Part shown: positions 1 to 12,771 of the stretch, one piece after another | Position numbering within the stretch: position 1 is the stretch's first letter | How the letters are laid out: the number at the start of each line of letters is the position of its first letter | Assembly (NCBI RefSeq): GCF_014279655.1 | Contig: NZ_CP047946.1 | Location: forward strand, 2,294,001-2,358,000 | Origin: Synechococcus sp. ROS8604 | GTDB taxonomy: Bacteria > Cyanobacteriota > Cyanobacteriia > PCC-6307 > Cyanobiaceae | Direction: 5' to 3' | Length of the DNA stretch: 64,000 nucleotides | Position numbers and translations under genes: made by a program | Notes under the pieces: model-generated | Database searches by the model: none | What the model was told of the DNA's origin: nothing | Seen by the model: the letters and a program-made list of their open reading frames with translations, nothing else

Positions 1-240
1 GTCGCGATGAAATGTGGGGTCAAGAGTGCCCGTAGCCACAGCGTGACCGCTCTGATCTTGTAAAGAGCGAGCAAGGACACCCGCCAATTGAACTCCGCGG
101 GTTGGGATCCCCAGCAACACCAGAGATTCCACGTTGGGCACGGACTCCAACACCTGGGACGCCAGACGCGTCACCGTTTTTCGCAGCTCATCCGCAGAGA
201 GAATTTCAATCCGATCATTCCCAACGTCTCGATCTGCCAT
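1..240 (-). CDS. pyrR: PyrR bifunctional regulator / uracil phosphoribosyltransferase (partial)
   Basis: The first 80 codons of a minus-strand gene whose 3' part lies left of the window. The translation starts MADRDVGNDRIEILSADEL and contains LLGIPTRGVQLAGVLA followed by a TGTLDPTFHRD segment, the pattern of PyrR proteins. PyrR family members convert uracil and PRPP to UMP and in some bacteria bind pyr mRNA to attenuate transcription; the RNA-binding role in cyanobacteria is not shown here. The start ATG at 238-240 follows an AAGAAAG-like ribosome site. It is divergent from gpmI. The PRPP-binding loop falls outside the visible part, so the call rests on the N-terminal third. Confidence 0.82.
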   Translation of the reverse strand, partial: MADRDVGNDRIEILSADELRKTVTRLASQVLESVPNVESLVLLGIPTRGVQLAGVLARSLQDQSGHAVATGTLDPTFHRD

Positions 241-386
241 CGCTTTCTTTTAAGGCGATCAGTGTATGAATGATTTTCCCCAGCACGATCAGCTTTTGCA
301 AACCTGCAAGGCACAAATCAGAAGCTTTTGGGCAGCAGGGAGGTAACTTGAATCTGTAGAGGGACTTAAGAACTGAGATTGACGGA

Positions 387-2018
387 GTGAACGTACCGAA
401 CAACCTCGAACAAAATCTTCCTCGCAACGCTCCCGTTGCACCTGTGGTTCTTGCGATCCTGGACGGCTGGGGAATTTGTGACTCCACTGAGCACAACGCC
501 ATCCGCAGCGCGTCAACTCCTGTCATCGATGCGCTCTGGCATGCCTATCCCCACGCCCTGATTGAAGCGAGCGGATCCCATGTGGGCCTTCCCGACGGTC
601 AGATGGGCAATTCAGAAGTCGGGCATCTCACCATTGGAGCCGGTCGGATCATCCGGCAAGAGCTGGTGCGTATTAGTGAAACCGTGCGCGAACGGCGGCT
701 TGGCAGCACCGCAGCGCTTCAAACCGTCGCCGACCGTCTCCGCAGCACTGGTGGCACCCTGCATCTGCTCGGTCTCTGCTCCGATGGCGGCGTACACAGC
801 CATGTAGACCACGTTTGCGGACTGCTCGAATGGGCGGCAGAAGAGGGGCTTAAGAGCGTGGCCATCCACGCCATCACGGATGGACGAGACACGCCAACCC
901 AAAGTGCACCGACACACCTGAGCAAAATCCAAGCCGCAATCAGCAGCCATGGAATTGGACGAATTGCCAGTCTCTGCGGGCGCTACTGGGCAATGGATCG
1001 TGACCATCGCTGGGAGAGAACAGAGCGGGCCTATGCCCTCCTGACGGATCCTGACTTGGCCAGGACCGACGCTGAGCCCTTATCCGCACTGACCAGCAGC
1101 TACGACCAAGACATCACCGACGAATTCTTAGAACCCGTTCGCGTCTCCGACGATCCACTGCGAGATGGGGATGCGTTGCTGATGTTTAACTTCCGTCCAG
1201 ACCGAGCCAGACAGATTGTTCAGGCGCTCACACTCCCGGAATTTGACGGTTTCAAGCGTGTGCATCAGCCAAAGCTGGATGTCGTGACGTTTACTCAATA
1301 CGAAACGGATCTACCAGTCTCCGTTGTCTTCCCACCCGAATCCCTCGATCAGCTTCTTGGACAGGTGGTCGCAGATGCCGGCCTCAAGCAGTACCGCACA
1401 GCCGAAACGGAAAAATATCCCCATGTCACCTATTTCATGAACGGGGGAATTGAACAACCCCTTCAAGGCGAAAAGCGACATCTCGTCCCCTCTCCCCGGG
1501 TCGCCACCTACGACCAAGCTCCTGCGATGTCCGCAGACACGCTCACCGAAAGCTGCGTTGCCGCTATCCAGCAGGGTGAACACTCCCTGGTTGTCATCAA
1601 CTATGCCAACCCCGACATGGTGGGGCATACCGGCCTGATGGAAGCCGCTACGCAAGCGATTGAGACCGTTGATCGCTGCATCGGCAAGTTGCTGGATGCC
1701 GTTGGGCGAATGGGTGGCACCTTGCTGATCACGGCAGACCATGGAAACGCTGAGCGGATGCAAGGACCGGATGGTCAGGCCTGGACAGCACACACCACCA
1801 ATCCCGTGCCGGTTATTTTGATCGAGGGAGAGAAACGCAAGGTCCCAGGATTCGGGAATTCGATTCGACTTCGAGAGAATGGGGGCCTTGCCGATATTGC
1901 GCCAACGCTTCTTCAACTGCTCAACTTGGACAAACCCGAAGCCATGACGGGCATTTCCTTGATTGAACCGATCGAAGCCTCAGCTCCAGCAACGACCAAG
2001 CTGCCACAACCCGTTTAA
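387..2018 (+). CDS. gpmI: 2,3-bisphosphoglycerate-independent phosphoglycerate mutase
   Basis: Interconverts 3- and 2-phosphoglycerate in glycolysis and in carbon flow out of the Calvin cycle. The 543-residue length fits the family. The N-terminal metal motif AILDGWG is present, the catalytic serine region [20 protein letters not shown] follows near residue 70, and the C-terminal metal-binding ITADHGNAE motif is intact. The start is a GTG with GGA just upstream; no in-frame ATG precedes the DGWG motif. The gene is followed 13 bases later by secG on the same strand, an arrangement suggesting cotranscription. The short Pro/Ala-rich C-terminal tail is not conserved in the family as far as I know. 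Confidence 0.97.
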   Translation: MNVPNNLEQNLPRNAPVAPVVLAILDGWGICDSTEHNAIRSASTPVIDALWHAYPHALIEASGSHVGLPDGQMGNSEVGHLTIGAGRIIRQELVRISETVRERRLGSTAALQTVADRLRSTGGTLHLLGLCSDGGVHSHVDHVCGLLEWAAEEGLKSVAIHAITDGRDTPTQSAPTHLSKIQAAISSHGIGRIASLCGRYWAMDRDHRWERTERAYALLTDPDLARTDAEPLSALTSSYDQDITDEFLEPVRVSDDPLRDGDALLMFNFRPDRARQIVQALTLPEFDGFKRVHQPKLDVVTFTQYETDLPVSVVFPPESLDQLLGQVVADAGLKQYRTAETEKYPHVTYFMNGGIEQPLQGEKRHLVPSPRVATYDQAPAMSADTLTESCVAAIQQGEHSLVVINYANPDMVGHTGLMEAATQAIETVDRCIGKLLDAVGRMGGTLLITADHGNAERMQGPDGQAWTAHTTNPVPVILIEGEKRKVPGFGNSIRLRENGGLADIAPTLLQLLNLDKPEAMTGISLIEPIEASAPATTKLPQPV

Positions 2019-2031
2019 GTAAGATCCACTC

Positions 2032-2262
2032 ATGCTTACGACTGTTCTCTCTTGGGTCTGGATCGGCAGTGGTGCCGTTCTGATTCTTCTCGTTCTCCTG
2101 CACAGTCCCAAAGGGGATGGAATGGGAGGTATTGCGGCAAGTGGAAGTTCATCGTTCACCAGCTCTAGCAGTGCAGAAGCAACGCTGAATCGCATTACCT
2201 GGACAACACTTTCATTTTTCCTCGCACTCGCTGTGATTCTGAGCGCAGGCTGGCTCAGCTAA
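2032..2262 (+). CDS. secG: Preprotein translocase subunit SecG
   Basis: A 76-residue membrane protein with two hydrophobic helices (about residues 4-24 and 54-74) joined by a Gly/Ser-rich cytoplasmic loop containing HSPKGDGMGG, the hallmark of SecG. It stabilises the SecYE channel and assists SecA-driven export across the plasma and thylakoid membranes. It lies 13 bases after gpmI. An inverted repeat follows about 30 bases after the stop. The length and topology match cyanobacterial SecG. Confidence 0.93.
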   Translation: MLTTVLSWVWIGSGAVLILLVLLHSPKGDGMGGIAASGSSSFTSSSSAEATLNRITWTTLSFFLALAVILSAGWLS

Positions 2263-2295
2263 ATCCTCGGCTCAATCTAATGTCATCCCATCCCG

Positions 2296-2338
2296 TCAAT
2301 TCATCGTTCACGCACGCATGAATTGAGTCTTAAAAGAC
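2296..2338. repeat. Inverted repeats downstream of secG
   Basis: A 9-bp perfect inverted repeat (TCAATTCAT at 2296-2304 and ATGAATTGA at 2318-2326) is followed directly by the palindrome GTCTTAAAAGAC (2327-2338). It could fold in the gpmI-secG transcript and act as a weak terminator, although no T-run follows. The rest of 2263-2440 is AT-rich and holds no recognisable gene. Confidence 0.4.
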
Positions 2339-2454
2339 GAGTTAAAGACCATATATTTGGAACAAAATCCCCGTTGTTTTAATTTTTTTTCGTCGGCTCA
2401 GCAGGGTTTTTTTAGGGCTTCCTGAGAAAGTGAGTTACAGGAGAGATGAAGCAG

Positions 2455-4130
2455 AACGAACTGGCCTGAGCAGCAATTGAGCGATGCTCAAGCCCCGTTC
2501 ACCTGATAACTCAGCCCTCTGTTGTTGGAGCTCAAAGCCCGTGCAGCAGAGACCATGAGTTGCCAGCAGAGTGCACAAAAGAGATAAAGAAGCTCCAGCA
2601 GCTTCTCGAGGTTCATCACCAGCACATTCAGTGCAATCATTGAACCCTGGGTGATGGCGAGCTTCTCACGGATCAGACCCAATCCAAAGCGCCGCTTGCC
2701 TTGTCCAATCTTGCCTTCAACGGCATTCCTTTGGCGCTGGTCATCGATGAACTGCTGCTTCTCGGCGGCTACCAACTAAGGATCGTTCTTCGGCCGTCCC
2801 AGAGGCGGGCCGCTTCAACGGATTCCATGACGCTGACAGAAAGCTCGATTGGCGCGAGATCTGGTCAGCACAGATCACTTCCGGGTAATGACCGTGACGG
2901 CGGCGATAGGCCATTGCTTGAGCCTTGAGGTCTTCTCCTTCGTTGTAGGGGTCATAACTCAGGCGATCGAGAAAAGTGAATCCCTCGCTGCTGACAGAGA
3001 TTGAGATCTACCGTAACCGGAAGCCCTTTGGGCTAGGGCTCCAAACTCAACATTGCAACGAGCTTTCCCACGAACAATCGGCCTGATATGGGCCTGGCCG
3101 AGACTGACGATGCGATCAGGGATGCTTCTACTGTCTGCGTGATAGAGAATTGTCTGCTGGCGGACCAGCTCGCTGATCACCAGCAACTTCTGATAGATAT
3201 GCCGTCCGGCGGCCAGAAGGCATCCACCACAAGCGATCAGGCTGTCGATGCTCGCCAGATTCCGCTTGAGGTAGCCAAGCTGCTGCTTGATGGCCTTGCG
3301 TATCTTGTTGATACGGGGTCTCTTTTTCTTCTCAACAGCAAGAAACTGCCGCCTCGCCTGTTTGCGGTGCGTACGCGGCTTATGGCCAAAGCTTTCTCTG
3401 ACCTGAGGATGCATCGCATCAATCAGAATCTCAGTCGCCTCCCTCGCTTCATTGAGCAGTGATAGATCTGTTGGATGACGGATATCTACAGGCGCGCAGG
3501 TGGCATCGATCAAAAGTGATCCCTGATTAGGCTGCTTCTGCGAGGATGATTTTGGCTGGCCTGCAGAACTGGTCGATCCACCACCACTGCCATTGATATC
3601 GCCTGGGCCCTGGAAATCGGATGAGCGAATCACTTTCGGGCCATGGCGCACAATTCGTTCATTGCAGTCATTCACAACGGCTTCCGGTAGGCGCTTGCGG
3701 AAATAGACCATCATCGATGAATCGAACGGCGCCGAATACTGGAATGCTTCCAGGCCGATGAAGAACTGGAAGTATGGGTTTTCCTTGATCTGCTCGACCA
3801 GTTCTTCATCCGTGAGCCCGAGACGGGCCTTGATGATCAATGCAACCAGTGCCATTCGAAAGGGTTTTGCCGGTGCTCCAAAGCCCTTGCAAAATTGCGC
3901 CGCATAGTCGGCCTCCAGCGCGTCCCACAGGATCAGCTAAGCCAGCTTGATCCAGCGATTGTCACCTGAGAGTTGTCCACCAAATGGCAGGAAGAAATCC
4001 TTGAACGAGAGCTGATGACGATGCTCGCGCCGATACATGTGGAAAACTCCGGGCGGCTTTTGGGCGCAAATGGACCCGTTTGCGTACATTTTACCGCCAG
4101 AAATTGCTCAGATCCATTGGGGCGCAAATG
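2455..4130 (-). mobile_element. Remnant of an IS5-superfamily insertion sequence
   Basis: The limits are approximate. The interior is a degraded transposase gene (see the pseudogene entry). The outer ends share only a weak, gapped similarity: near 2463 the sequence reads CCTGAGCAGCAATT inward, and near 4113 the complement reads TCTGAGCAATTT inward. No clean terminal inverted repeats or target duplication could be fixed. GGGCGCAAATG occurs twice, at 4062-4072 and 4120-4130. The element sits between secG and the broken amt gene, so this interval is where foreign DNA has been tolerated. Confidence 0.6.
2488..4038 (-). pseudogene. Degenerate IS5-type (DUF772) transposase
   Basis: Read from the ATG at 4036-4038, the product begins MYRREHRHQLSFKDFF and continues through the DUF772 N-terminal region, but codon 34 is TAG (3937-3939) where relatives have Glu (KLAELIPWD). 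The frame stays open from 3855 to about 3050, including LLIDATCAPVDIRHPTD with the first catalytic Asp. The match then shifts frame near 3000-3060 (to EGFTFLDRLSYDPYNEGED) and again near 2870 (to RANRAFCQRHGIR), with further stops near 2817 and at 2776-2778. The end retains NAVEGKIGQGKRRFGL with the catalytic Glu. At least five lesions make this inactive. Confidence 0.9.
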
Positions 4131-4234
4131 ATCTGGCTTTATTCAGAAGACCCTTTTTAAAGAAGCGTGATGATGCCCTGGGCCTTGCAGGTGGACATCA
4201 TCACGAGAGGAATCAAGACAGCTGCCGTAGCGAT

Positions 4235-5581
4235 TCACTGGAATTGAGGAGAACCAACCCGTTCGGCATAGGCCTCTTCTCCATGGGCCTGCACATCATT
4301 CCCAGGTTTTCTGCTTCTTCTGACACCCGGAAGCGCAGACCCAGACCCCTCAAAACGAACGCGATCAAGAACGTGCCAACAGCTGCCAGGCCATAGGCCA
4401 CCAAGACGGCTTGCAGTTGCCCAACAATCAGAGCACCCCGTCCCTGTTCGATCAGAACGTTGGCAGCAGGATGCCCAGCAATCAAGTCAGAACTGGCAAA
4501 AACACCCGTTAGCAAGGCGCCAATCGTGCCCCCCCACACCGTGAACCGCATAGGTATCGAGAGAATCATCAAATCGAAGTCTCACTTTGAGCTGAACTGA
4601 GGCAAAGCAAAACAACGACGTGATGGCACCAATGGCCATTCCCGCACCGGGGGTGACAAACCCAGCCGCCGGGGTAACACCAACCAAGCCAGCGACAGCA
4701 CCTGTGGCCATACCAACAACGGTGGGTTTGCCACTCCTCCACGTCTCGATCAAAGACCAAGCCACAAAGCCCGCGGCTGCTGAGATGTGTGTTGTCGTAA
4801 ACGGCAACTCTGCACCGGCTACCGCCAACTGACTTCCACCGTTGAAACCAAACCAACCAAACCAAAGCAGACCCGTCCCCAGAAGAATCTGACTGACATC
4901 GTGAGGAGGACGCACGGCCTTAGGCCACTGACGGCGCGAGCCCACCAGCCCAGCGAGCACCAAGGCCGATACGCCAGAACTGATATGAACCACCGTCCCA
5001 CCGGCGAAATCAAGATCTTTACCAAGGAAGCCCCCACCCCAAACCATATGGGCCAAAGGGGCGTAGACCAGCAACAACCAAATCGGGCTGAACACACACC
5101 AAAACTTGAAACTGATCCGCTCCACCAGCGCACCCGAGATCAAAGCAGGCGTGATGATCGCAAACATGCCCTGAAAGAGCGCAAAGGTGAGACCTGAGAT
5201 CGCCAGTCCATCCCAGACGGGAGGCACGTTCTCCAACAAAGCAAAGGAGAACGGATTAGCCACCACAGCTTGCAAGGCACCCCCATCGGAGAACGCAAGA
5301 CTGAATCCAAAGGTGACCCACACCAACGTGGCAAGTCCCATCATCACGAAGCTCATCGCCATCGTGTTCAGTACGTTTCGAGATTGGACAAACCCGCCGT
5401 AGAAAAACGCCAAACCAGGCGTCATCAACAGCACCAAAGCCGAGGACGTCAGAATCAGGGTGTTGTCAGCTGCCAAAAGGGCCGTCTCTCCGGCGTAGGC
5501 AGGAAGCAAGGCAGCACTCAATAGTTGAAGTGCTGCCACCACCCATAGGGCGATGAGGAATCGACGAAGACGGGACGACAA
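4235..5581 (-). pseudogene. amt: Ammonium transporter (Amt) gene with two frameshifts
   Basis: Encodes an Amt/Rh-family ammonium channel: a signal-peptide-like N-terminus ending near AYAGETALL, then FFYGGFVQSRNVLNTM, VVHISSGVSALVLAG and WFGWFGFNGGS, all typical of Amt. The frame breaks after DTYAVHGVGG at a run of seven C (4529-4535, seven G in the gene) where six would keep TIGALLTGVFAS in frame. It breaks again near 4296, where one base is missing; this restores a canonical tail reading QAHGEEAYAERVGSPQFQ with a stop at 4235-4237. The start is TTG at 5579-5581. As read, the protein stops at 4487, short of the last membrane helices. Two independent sequencing errors are the alternative explanation. 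Confidence 0.85.
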
Positions 5582-5613
5582 AAGAGCCCTTTTGTATTCA
5601 GATACCGACGCAA

Positions 5614-5662
5614 GCCAAAGCTTGAAAAATTGTTCACTCTGAACAATTTTTCAAGCTTTGGC
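5614..5662. repeat. Perfect 23-bp inverted repeat with 3-base spacer
   Basis: The left arm, 5614-5636, begins GCCAAAGCTTG; the right arm, 5640-5662, is its exact reverse complement; the spacer is CTC. It lies 32 bases upstream of the amt TTG start and about 155 bases past the groEL stop on the same strand. There is no adjoining T-run as in a classical terminator. A cruciform-forming operator, a leader hairpin of amt, a 3' end of the groEL message or the scar of a small mobile element are all possible. Confidence 0.9.
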
Positions 5663-5817
5663 GAATCGAACGACCCTGATCAGATTTCATTCTCTGAAGG
5701 CGTCACGCTGCGTAACTGATCGCCCCCGCCATTAAAAAGGCACCCGTGAAGGCGCCAGATATGTTGCTAGTTGGTGTCTGATCCGTATCAGAGGGTGTTT
5801 CCACCCCCTCATTAGGG

Positions 5818-7449
5818 TCAGTAGTCGAAGTCGCCGCCCATACCACCGCCACCAGCAGCAGCTTCTTTCTTCTCAGGCATGTCAGCCACGATGCATTCGG
5901 TGGTTAGCACCATGCCAGCGATCGATGCAGCATTTTGCAAACCAGAGCGGGTCACCTTGGCCGGATCAACAATGCCAGCAGCAAGCATGTCGACGTAGTC
6001 ACCATTGGCGGCGTTATAGCCCTCGTTAAAGGACTTGGATTTGACGTTTTCGGCAACGACAGCACCGTTCACACCAGCATTTTCAGCGATGCGCATCAAG
6101 GGAGCAGTCAGCGCTGAGGCCACAATGTTGGCACCGATCAACTCTTCGCCAGAAAGGTTGGCGGCTGCCCACTCTTCCAAGATTGGTGCCATGTGAGCCA
6201 AGGTTGTACCGCCACCAGGAACGATGCCCTCCTCAACAGCTGCCTTTGTGGCGTTGATGGCATCTTCCAGACGAAGTTTCTTGTCCTTCATCTCGGTTTC
6301 AGTGGCTGCTCCCACCTTCACAACAGCAACGCCACCGGCCAACTTGGCTAACCGCTCTTGGAGCTTCTCCTTGTCGTAGGTGGAATCGGTCTCATCCATC
6401 TGCTTCTTGATCTGCTCGCAACGCATTTTCACAGCCACCTCATTGCCTTCGGCAACAATCGTGGTGGTGTCTTTGTTGATGGTCACGCGGCGGGCAGTGC
6501 CCAACATCTCCAGCTTGGCATTTTCCAGCTTGAGACCTTGGTCTTCCGTGATCAGCTGACCGTTGGTCAGGACTGCCATGTCTTCGATCATCGCCTTACG
6601 GCGATCACCAAAACCAGGAGCTTTTACGGCCGCCACATTGAGCACACCGCGCAATCGGTTCACCACCAAGGTGGCGAGGGCTTCTTTCTCGATGTCCTCG
6701 GCAATGATCAGAAGAGGCTTTCCAGTACGAGCAATTTGCTCAAGGACAGGTACCAAGTCTTGTACCAAGCCGATCTTCTTATCAGTTAAGAGGATGTAGG
6801 GCTCGTCCAAAACCGCTTCCATCCGTTCCGTATCTGTTGCGAAGTAAGGGGAGATATAACCCTTATCGAAACGCATACCCTCGGTGACCTCAAGCTCGGT
6901 CTCCATGGATTTCCCTTCCTCAAGAGAAATCACACCTTCTTTACCAACTTTATCCATGGCGTCGGCAATCATTTTGCCAACCTCTTCGTCATTACCTGCA
7001 GAGATCGTGCCAACCTGAGCGATTGCATTGCTGTCTGCAATTGGCTTAGCGTTTTCTTGGATCTTCCCGACCAAGAAATCGGAAGCCTTATCAATACCCT
7101 TCTTCAGAGTGATTGCGTTGGCGCCAGCTGCCACGTTACGAAGGCCAGCTTTCACCATGGCATGAGCCAAAACGGTGGCCGTTGTGGTGCCATCACCAGC
7201 AGCATCGTTGGTTTTAGATGCGGCCTGACGAATGAGAGAAACACCGGTGTTTTCGATGTGATCCTCAAGCTCGATCTCTTTGGCGATCGTTACTCCATCA
7301 TTGATGATTTGAGGAGCACCAAATTTCTTCTCAAGAACCACATTGCGACCCTTGGGGCCTAGGGTTACTGCGACAGCTTCGGTGAGAATGTCGATGCCTT
7401 TTTCGAGAGCACGGCGAGCATTCTCGCTATAGATAATTCGCTTAGCCAT
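5818..7449 (-). CDS. groL: Chaperonin GroEL (60 kDa)
   Basis: An ATP-driven folding chamber subunit that works with GroES. The 543 residues include the invariant [17 protein letters not shown] near residue 30, the [10 protein letters not shown] nucleotide site near residue 87, GGGTTLAHM near residue 415, and the C-terminal Gly/Met tail [11 protein letters not shown]. The gene follows groES by 69 bases, giving the standard groESL operon under the CIRCE element at 7883-7909. An imperfect hairpin (5791-5810, GAGGGTG paired with CACCCCCTC) follows the stop and may end the transcript. Cyanobacteria usually carry a second groEL elsewhere; the Gly/Met tail and groES linkage indicate the groEL1 type. 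Confidence 0.98.
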   Translation of the reverse strand: MAKRIIYSENARRALEKGIDILTEAVAVTLGPKGRNVVLEKKFGAPQIINDGVTIAKEIELEDHIENTGVSLIRQAASKTNDAAGDGTTTATVLAHAMVKAGLRNVAAGANAITLKKGIDKASDFLVGKIQENAKPIADSNAIAQVGTISAGNDEEVGKMIADAMDKVGKEGVISLEEGKSMETELEVTEGMRFDKGYISPYFATDTERMEAVLDEPYILLTDKKIGLVQDLVPVLEQIARTGKPLLIIAEDIEKEALATLVVNRLRGVLNVAAVKAPGFGDRRKAMIEDMAVLTNGQLITEDQGLKLENAKLEMLGTARRVTINKDTTTIVAEGNEVAVKMRCEQIKKQMDETDSTYDKEKLQERLAKLAGGVAVVKVGAATETEMKDKKLRLEDAINATKAAVEEGIVPGGGTTLAHMAPILEEWAAANLSGEELIGANIVASALTAPLMRIAENAGVNGAVVAENVKSKSFNEGYNAANGDYVDMLAAGIVDPAKVTRSGLQNAASIAGMVLTTECIVADMPEKKEAAAGGGGMGGDFDY

Positions 7450-7518
7450 AGGAGGCGATTAAAAAGATGTAAGAGGAAAATTCAGTCGTTTCTGAGATAA
7501 AACTCAGAGAGATTGCGG

Positions 7519-7830
7519 TCAACCCACAACAGCAAGAATGTCTTTCTCGGACAACAGGACGTACTCGTCGCTGCCAAGCTTGATATCTGTACCGGCGTAT
7601 TTGCTGTACAGAACCTTGTCGCCAATGCTGACTTCAGGAGCCTGACGGCTTCCATCGTCGTTGGACTTACCAGGACCCACTTGGACAACTTCACCCACCT
7701 GAGGCTTCTCTTTGGCCGTATCAGGAAGGAGAATGCCGCCTGCAGTCTTCTCTTCGGATTCAGAGATTTTTACGAAGACGCGGTCTCCAAGAGGCTTAAC
7801 GGTGGAAACGCTGAGAGAAACAGCTGCCAT
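7519..7830 (-). CDS. groS: Co-chaperonin GroES (10 kDa)
   Basis: The 103-residue lid of the GroEL chamber. It contains [27 protein letters not shown] near the N-terminus, the mobile-loop region recognised by GroEL, and ends [18 protein letters not shown] as expected. It is the first gene of the groESL operon, with the CIRCE operator 53 bases upstream of its ATG, so HrcA repression released on heat stress is likely. It is divergent from atpD. Confidence 0.97.
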   Translation of the reverse strand: MAAVSLSVSTVKPLGDRVFVKISESEEKTAGGILLPDTAKEKPQVGEVVQVGPGKSNDDGSRQAPEVSIGDKVLYSKYAGTDIKLGSDEYVLLSEKDILAVVG

Positions 7831-7882
7831 AGGTATTTGAGAAGCAGGGACAGGGCGCTCGGCGCCGCTCGATCGACGCGAG

Positions 7883-7909
7883 TTAGCACTCGGGATCGAT
7901 GAGTGCCAA
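7883..7909 (-). promoter_or_regulatory. CIRCE operator (HrcA binding site) of groESL
   Basis: TTAGCACTC at 7883-7891, a 9-base spacer, then GAGTGCCAA at 7901-7909. This matches the CIRCE consensus TTAGCACTC-N9-GAGTGCTAA at all but one base and has the exact spacing. It lies just upstream of groES. In cyanobacteria CIRCE is the target of the HrcA repressor controlling groESL. Confidence 0.95.
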
Positions 7910-7958
7910 AGCTAGGTCGGTGCATGGGTCAAGCACCAGCGGTGACCTGTGCGGGTGA

Positions 7959-9515
<1,557 letters not shown>

Positions 9516-9521
9516 TCCCCA

Positions 9522-9543
9522 TCGGGGCGCTTGCGCGCCCCGA
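9522..9543 (+). promoter_or_regulatory. Stable hairpin between atpD and atpC
   Basis: A 9-bp GC-rich perfect stem (9522-9530 pairing with 9535-9543, core GGGGCGC/GCGCCCC) with the 4-base loop TTGC, starting 6 bases after the atpD stop. No T-run follows, so it is not a simple terminator. Hairpins at such sites can protect the upstream message end or lower expression of the next gene, which would fit the 3 beta to 1 epsilon stoichiometry. This role is inferred. Confidence 0.75.
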
Positions 9544-9588
9544 ACATGATCAACAACTCGCTTTCCAACTCTCCGCAGTCTTCTTTCC

Positions 9589-9996
9589 ATGTCCCTCACC
9601 CTCCGCGTTCTGGCACCAGACCAGAGCGTGTTCGATGGTTCGGCCGATGAGGTGATCCTTCCCAGCACCACCGGTCAAGTCGGCATTCTTCCTGGCCACG
9701 TTTCCTTGCTCGCAGCGCTCGACGTTGGAGTTTTAAGAGTTCGTACCGATAGTAATTGGCAATCCATCGCCCTGATGGGTGGCTTTGCTGAAGTTGAATC
9801 CGATGATGTCACCGTTTTGGTGAACTCAGCCGAACTCGGCGTCAATATCGATTCCACATCAGCTGAAAGTGATCTTTCCGCTGCACGCACTGCTGTCACC
9901 AAGCTCGAAGGCCAGCCCTCCACTCCTGAAAAAGTGAAAGCGCAGCAGCTTTTTGAACGAGCCAGAGCACGCGCCCAGGCAAGCAAATCAACCTAA
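9589..9996 (+). CDS. atpC: ATP synthase F1 subunit epsilon
   Basis: A 135-residue stalk subunit that couples rotation and inhibits ATP hydrolysis. The N-terminal beta-sandwich shows LTLRVLAPDQSVFDGSADEV and GQVGILPGHVSLLAALD, typical of cyanobacterial epsilon; the C-terminal helical hairpin is Ala/Glu/Lys-rich (KVKAQQLFERARARAQ). It lies 73 bases after atpD, beyond a hairpin, and is followed by a strong terminator at 10022-10051. Confidence 0.96.
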   Translation: MSLTLRVLAPDQSVFDGSADEVILPSTTGQVGILPGHVSLLAALDVGVLRVRTDSNWQSIALMGGFAEVESDDVTVLVNSAELGVNIDSTSAESDLSAARTAVTKLEGQPSTPEKVKAQQLFERARARAQASKST

Positions 9997-10021
9997 GTTG
10001 TAAAAAACAACGCCGGATCTG

Positions 10022-10051
10022 AAAAAAGCACCCTGAACAGGGTGCTTTTTT
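10022..10051 (+). terminator. Intrinsic terminator of atpD-atpC
   Basis: A perfect 14-bp stem including the A and T tracts: AAAAAAGCACCCTG, a 2-base loop, then CAGGGTGCTTTTTT. The A-run makes it potentially bidirectional. Confidence 0.95.
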
Positions 10052-10112
10052 ATGGATTGAATGTGTCTCCCAAAACTGATTTCAACATTCAACATTCCCC
10101 GTCGCAAAGACA

Positions 10113-10138
10113 TAAAAAAGCCCCGTCGAAACGGGGCT
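10113..10138 (-). terminator. Intrinsic terminator of the Ycf65 gene
   Basis: On the minus strand the sequence is AGCCCCGT, loop TTCG, ACGGGGCT, then a T-run of six. It lies about 40 bases after the stop of the minus-strand gene at 10181. It faces the atpC terminator, insulating the two converging units. Confidence 0.92.
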
Positions 10139-10180
10139 AAAAACATGATCATTAAACGAAGAGCCTTCGTTCCGTTCCAA

Positions 10181-11625
<1,445 letters not shown>

Positions 11626-11626
<1 letters not shown>

Positions 11627-12768
11627 TGCGCAAAGAATGGCCCTTGCTTGTTGGAGCGGTTGTCCTCATCGGTCTCCAAACCACCCATCTCCTGGATTGG
11701 CTCTTGCTGCAATCGGCAACGCTCGTCTTAGGCGGATTAGGGGGACTCAGCCTCTTGATTTTGCTGCTGGCGAGACGCATTGCCAGCCAAGCCGATCATC
11801 TCGCCGAAAAGCTCGGTGAACCGCTTGGAACGCTTGTGCTCACAGGTTCCGTGATTTTGATCGAGCTGGCTCTCGTCACCAGCACCATGTTGAGCGGCGA
11901 AAGCAATCCCACGTTGGCGCGGGATTCGATGTTCTCGGTGTTGATGATTGTGCTCACTGGGGTGAAGGGAATCACCTTGATTTTGGCTTCGCGATTTCAA
12001 ACAGCGGGGATCACGGAACCCTTCCAAGCAGAAGACATGGCCACCGTCAACCAAAGCGGTGCCTCCACTTACATCAACTTGATTACGACGATGAGCGTGC
12101 TTGTGTTGGTGCTCCCTAATTTCAGTGCTGACAGCACAGAAGCCAACTTTTCCCTCCCGATCAACTGGCTTCTCACCGTTGTGGCCATTGGGCTATACGC
12201 AGCTTTCCTGCGCTTCCAAACCGGCTCATACCGCAATCTGTTCCTTGAGGCCTCCCAGCGGCTGGAGTTGCCCAAAACCAAGGAGAAAAACGGGCTGACC
12301 CAGGCATCCAATGGCGATAACGACTCGGCTCTTCGGAGCGGCGTTCTCATGGCGCTCGGCCTCTTGATTTTGGTTCTGATCGCAGAATCGATGGGGAGCC
12401 TGATCGACATTGGCATCAGCGACCTCGGGCTCCCAAGCTCCCTGGGTGGTGTGCTTGTTGGCCTCCTCGTCGTGGCTCCGGAAGCGCTAAATGCCTTCCA
12501 AGCGGCCAATCGAGGGGAAGTGCAACGATCTCTCAATACCCTCTATGGATCGTCCTTATCGACGCTTTGCCTCACCGTTCCGACCGTGCTCTTCGTTGGA
12601 GAACTCACCAACACCAAGGTGATCCTTGGCCTCAATCCAATGGAATCCGTGTTGCTTGTTCTCACACTGATCTTGGTCCGCCCTCTCAGCGGACGGGTCA
12701 GCGAGCTCGATGGCCTGATGCTCTTGTCCGTTGGTTTGGTCTGGATTTCCCTGCAAGTGGTGAGCTGA
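11626..12768 (+). CDS. Calcium/proton (cation) antiporter, ChaA/CaCA-like
   Basis: A 380-residue integral membrane protein with about eleven hydrophobic segments. Two related blocks carry the acidic and amide residues typical of CaCA exchangers: GESNPTLARDSMFSVLMIV in the first half and VVAPEALNAFQAANRGEVQR in the second, the alpha-repeat pattern. It probably exports Ca2+ or Na+ for protons. The ATG at 11626 overlaps the HAD stop, so translation may be coupled. The gene converges on pepP with a gap of 3 bases and no visible terminator. Confidence 0.85.
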
Positions 12769-12771
12769 ACG

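Noticed and set aside
4170-4208. Hairpin TGATGATG ... CATCATCA after the amt remnant as a terminator
   Set aside because: The stem is short with a loop of over 20 bases and no T-run; it lies in decayed sequence, so a function is not supported.
5935-7362. Several plus-strand frames of 60-143 codons opposite groEL
   Set aside because: They are antisense shadows of a strongly conserved gene with biased codon use and have no domain matches.
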